From assembly GCA_035638075.1 (NCBI GenBank), contig DASRAU010000013.1, positions 1 through 54,076 on the forward strand: DNA of 54,076 bases, read 5' to 3'. The stretch is from DASRAU01 sp035638075 (lineage in GTDB: Bacteria > Acidobacteriota > Polarisedimenticolia > Gp22-AA2). Below the pieces are notes generated by a model. The model was not told the DNA's origin, did not search any database, and worked only from the letters and a program-made list of their open reading frames with translations. Of this stretch, positions 53,219 through 54,076 are shown in pieces (the stretch's first letter is position 1; every line of letters starts with the position of its first letter). The translations under genes were made by a program, and so were the position numbers.

Positions 53219-54076
<858 letters not shown>

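Overview
The window is 54 kb of very GC-rich, densely coding bacterial chromosome. It holds about 44 protein genes and one tRNA, and no gap between genes exceeds about 160 bases. Three things point, as an inference, to Acidobacteriota or a similar GC-rich phylum: an ADOP-type duplicated-FtsX permease, an Oar-like TonB-dependent receptor with an N-terminal carboxypeptidase-regulatory-like domain, and consensus sigma70-like promoters with TAnAAT -10 boxes in a roughly 70% GC background. There is no phage, transposase, CRISPR array or rRNA.

Layout. (1) 1-7829, minus: a tightly overlapping envelope operon of outer-membrane-like protein, PA0069-type radical SAM protein, GT83-like glycosyltransferase, asparagine synthetase-like amidotransferase, AMIN/Amidase_3 amidase and GerMN lipoprotein (cut by the window edge). 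(2) 7.9-14.3 kb: DCC thiol-oxidoreductase-like membrane protein, Ste24-type M48 protease, purD, a small Cys protein, purE, mtaB and HU. (3) 14.4-22.1 kb, minus: ADOP permease, then an operon of thiolase, 3-hydroxyacyl-CoA dehydrogenase and a helicase-exonuclease fusion resembling MrfA+MrfB. (4) 22.2-27.3 kb, plus: two small unknown proteins, then folD-coaE, a deoxynucleoside kinase and panB-panC, mostly cofactor and nucleotide metabolism. (5) 27.4-33.8 kb, minus: a low-GC secreted protein with MopE-like and thrombospondin-3-like Asp-rich repeats beside a TonB-dependent receptor that carries its own Asp-rich Ca-binding-like insert. (6) 33.9-38.7 kb: folK, a TPR protein, glmU and glmS (amino-sugar precursors). 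(7) 38.6-47.2 kb: two secreted proteins on minus, then a plus-strand operon pcrA/uvrD - TPR - TonB-like - TPR - secreted protein joined by overlapping start and stop codons. (8) 47.3-50.9 kb, minus: radical SAM/SPASM protein, small zinc-ribbon protein, hemB, hemL. (9) 51.1-54.1 kb, plus: tRNA(CAU), tilS, hpt and ftsH, an order also known from Firmicutes.

The most interesting observations are: ftsH has no ATG/GTG/TTG start and appears to begin at CTG; tilS starts three bases after the CCA end of a CAU-anticodon tRNA, so tRNA processing would leave a nearly leaderless mRNA; the helicase and nuclease that are separate MrfA and MrfB proteins in Bacillus are a single polypeptide here; the pcrA-TPR-TonB-TPR operon has no function I recognise; a roughly 50% GC gene sits next to the receptor, and both encode Ca-binding-like repeats; and purD, glmS and uvrD have -10 boxes 7-10 bases before ATG, which implies leaderless transcripts.
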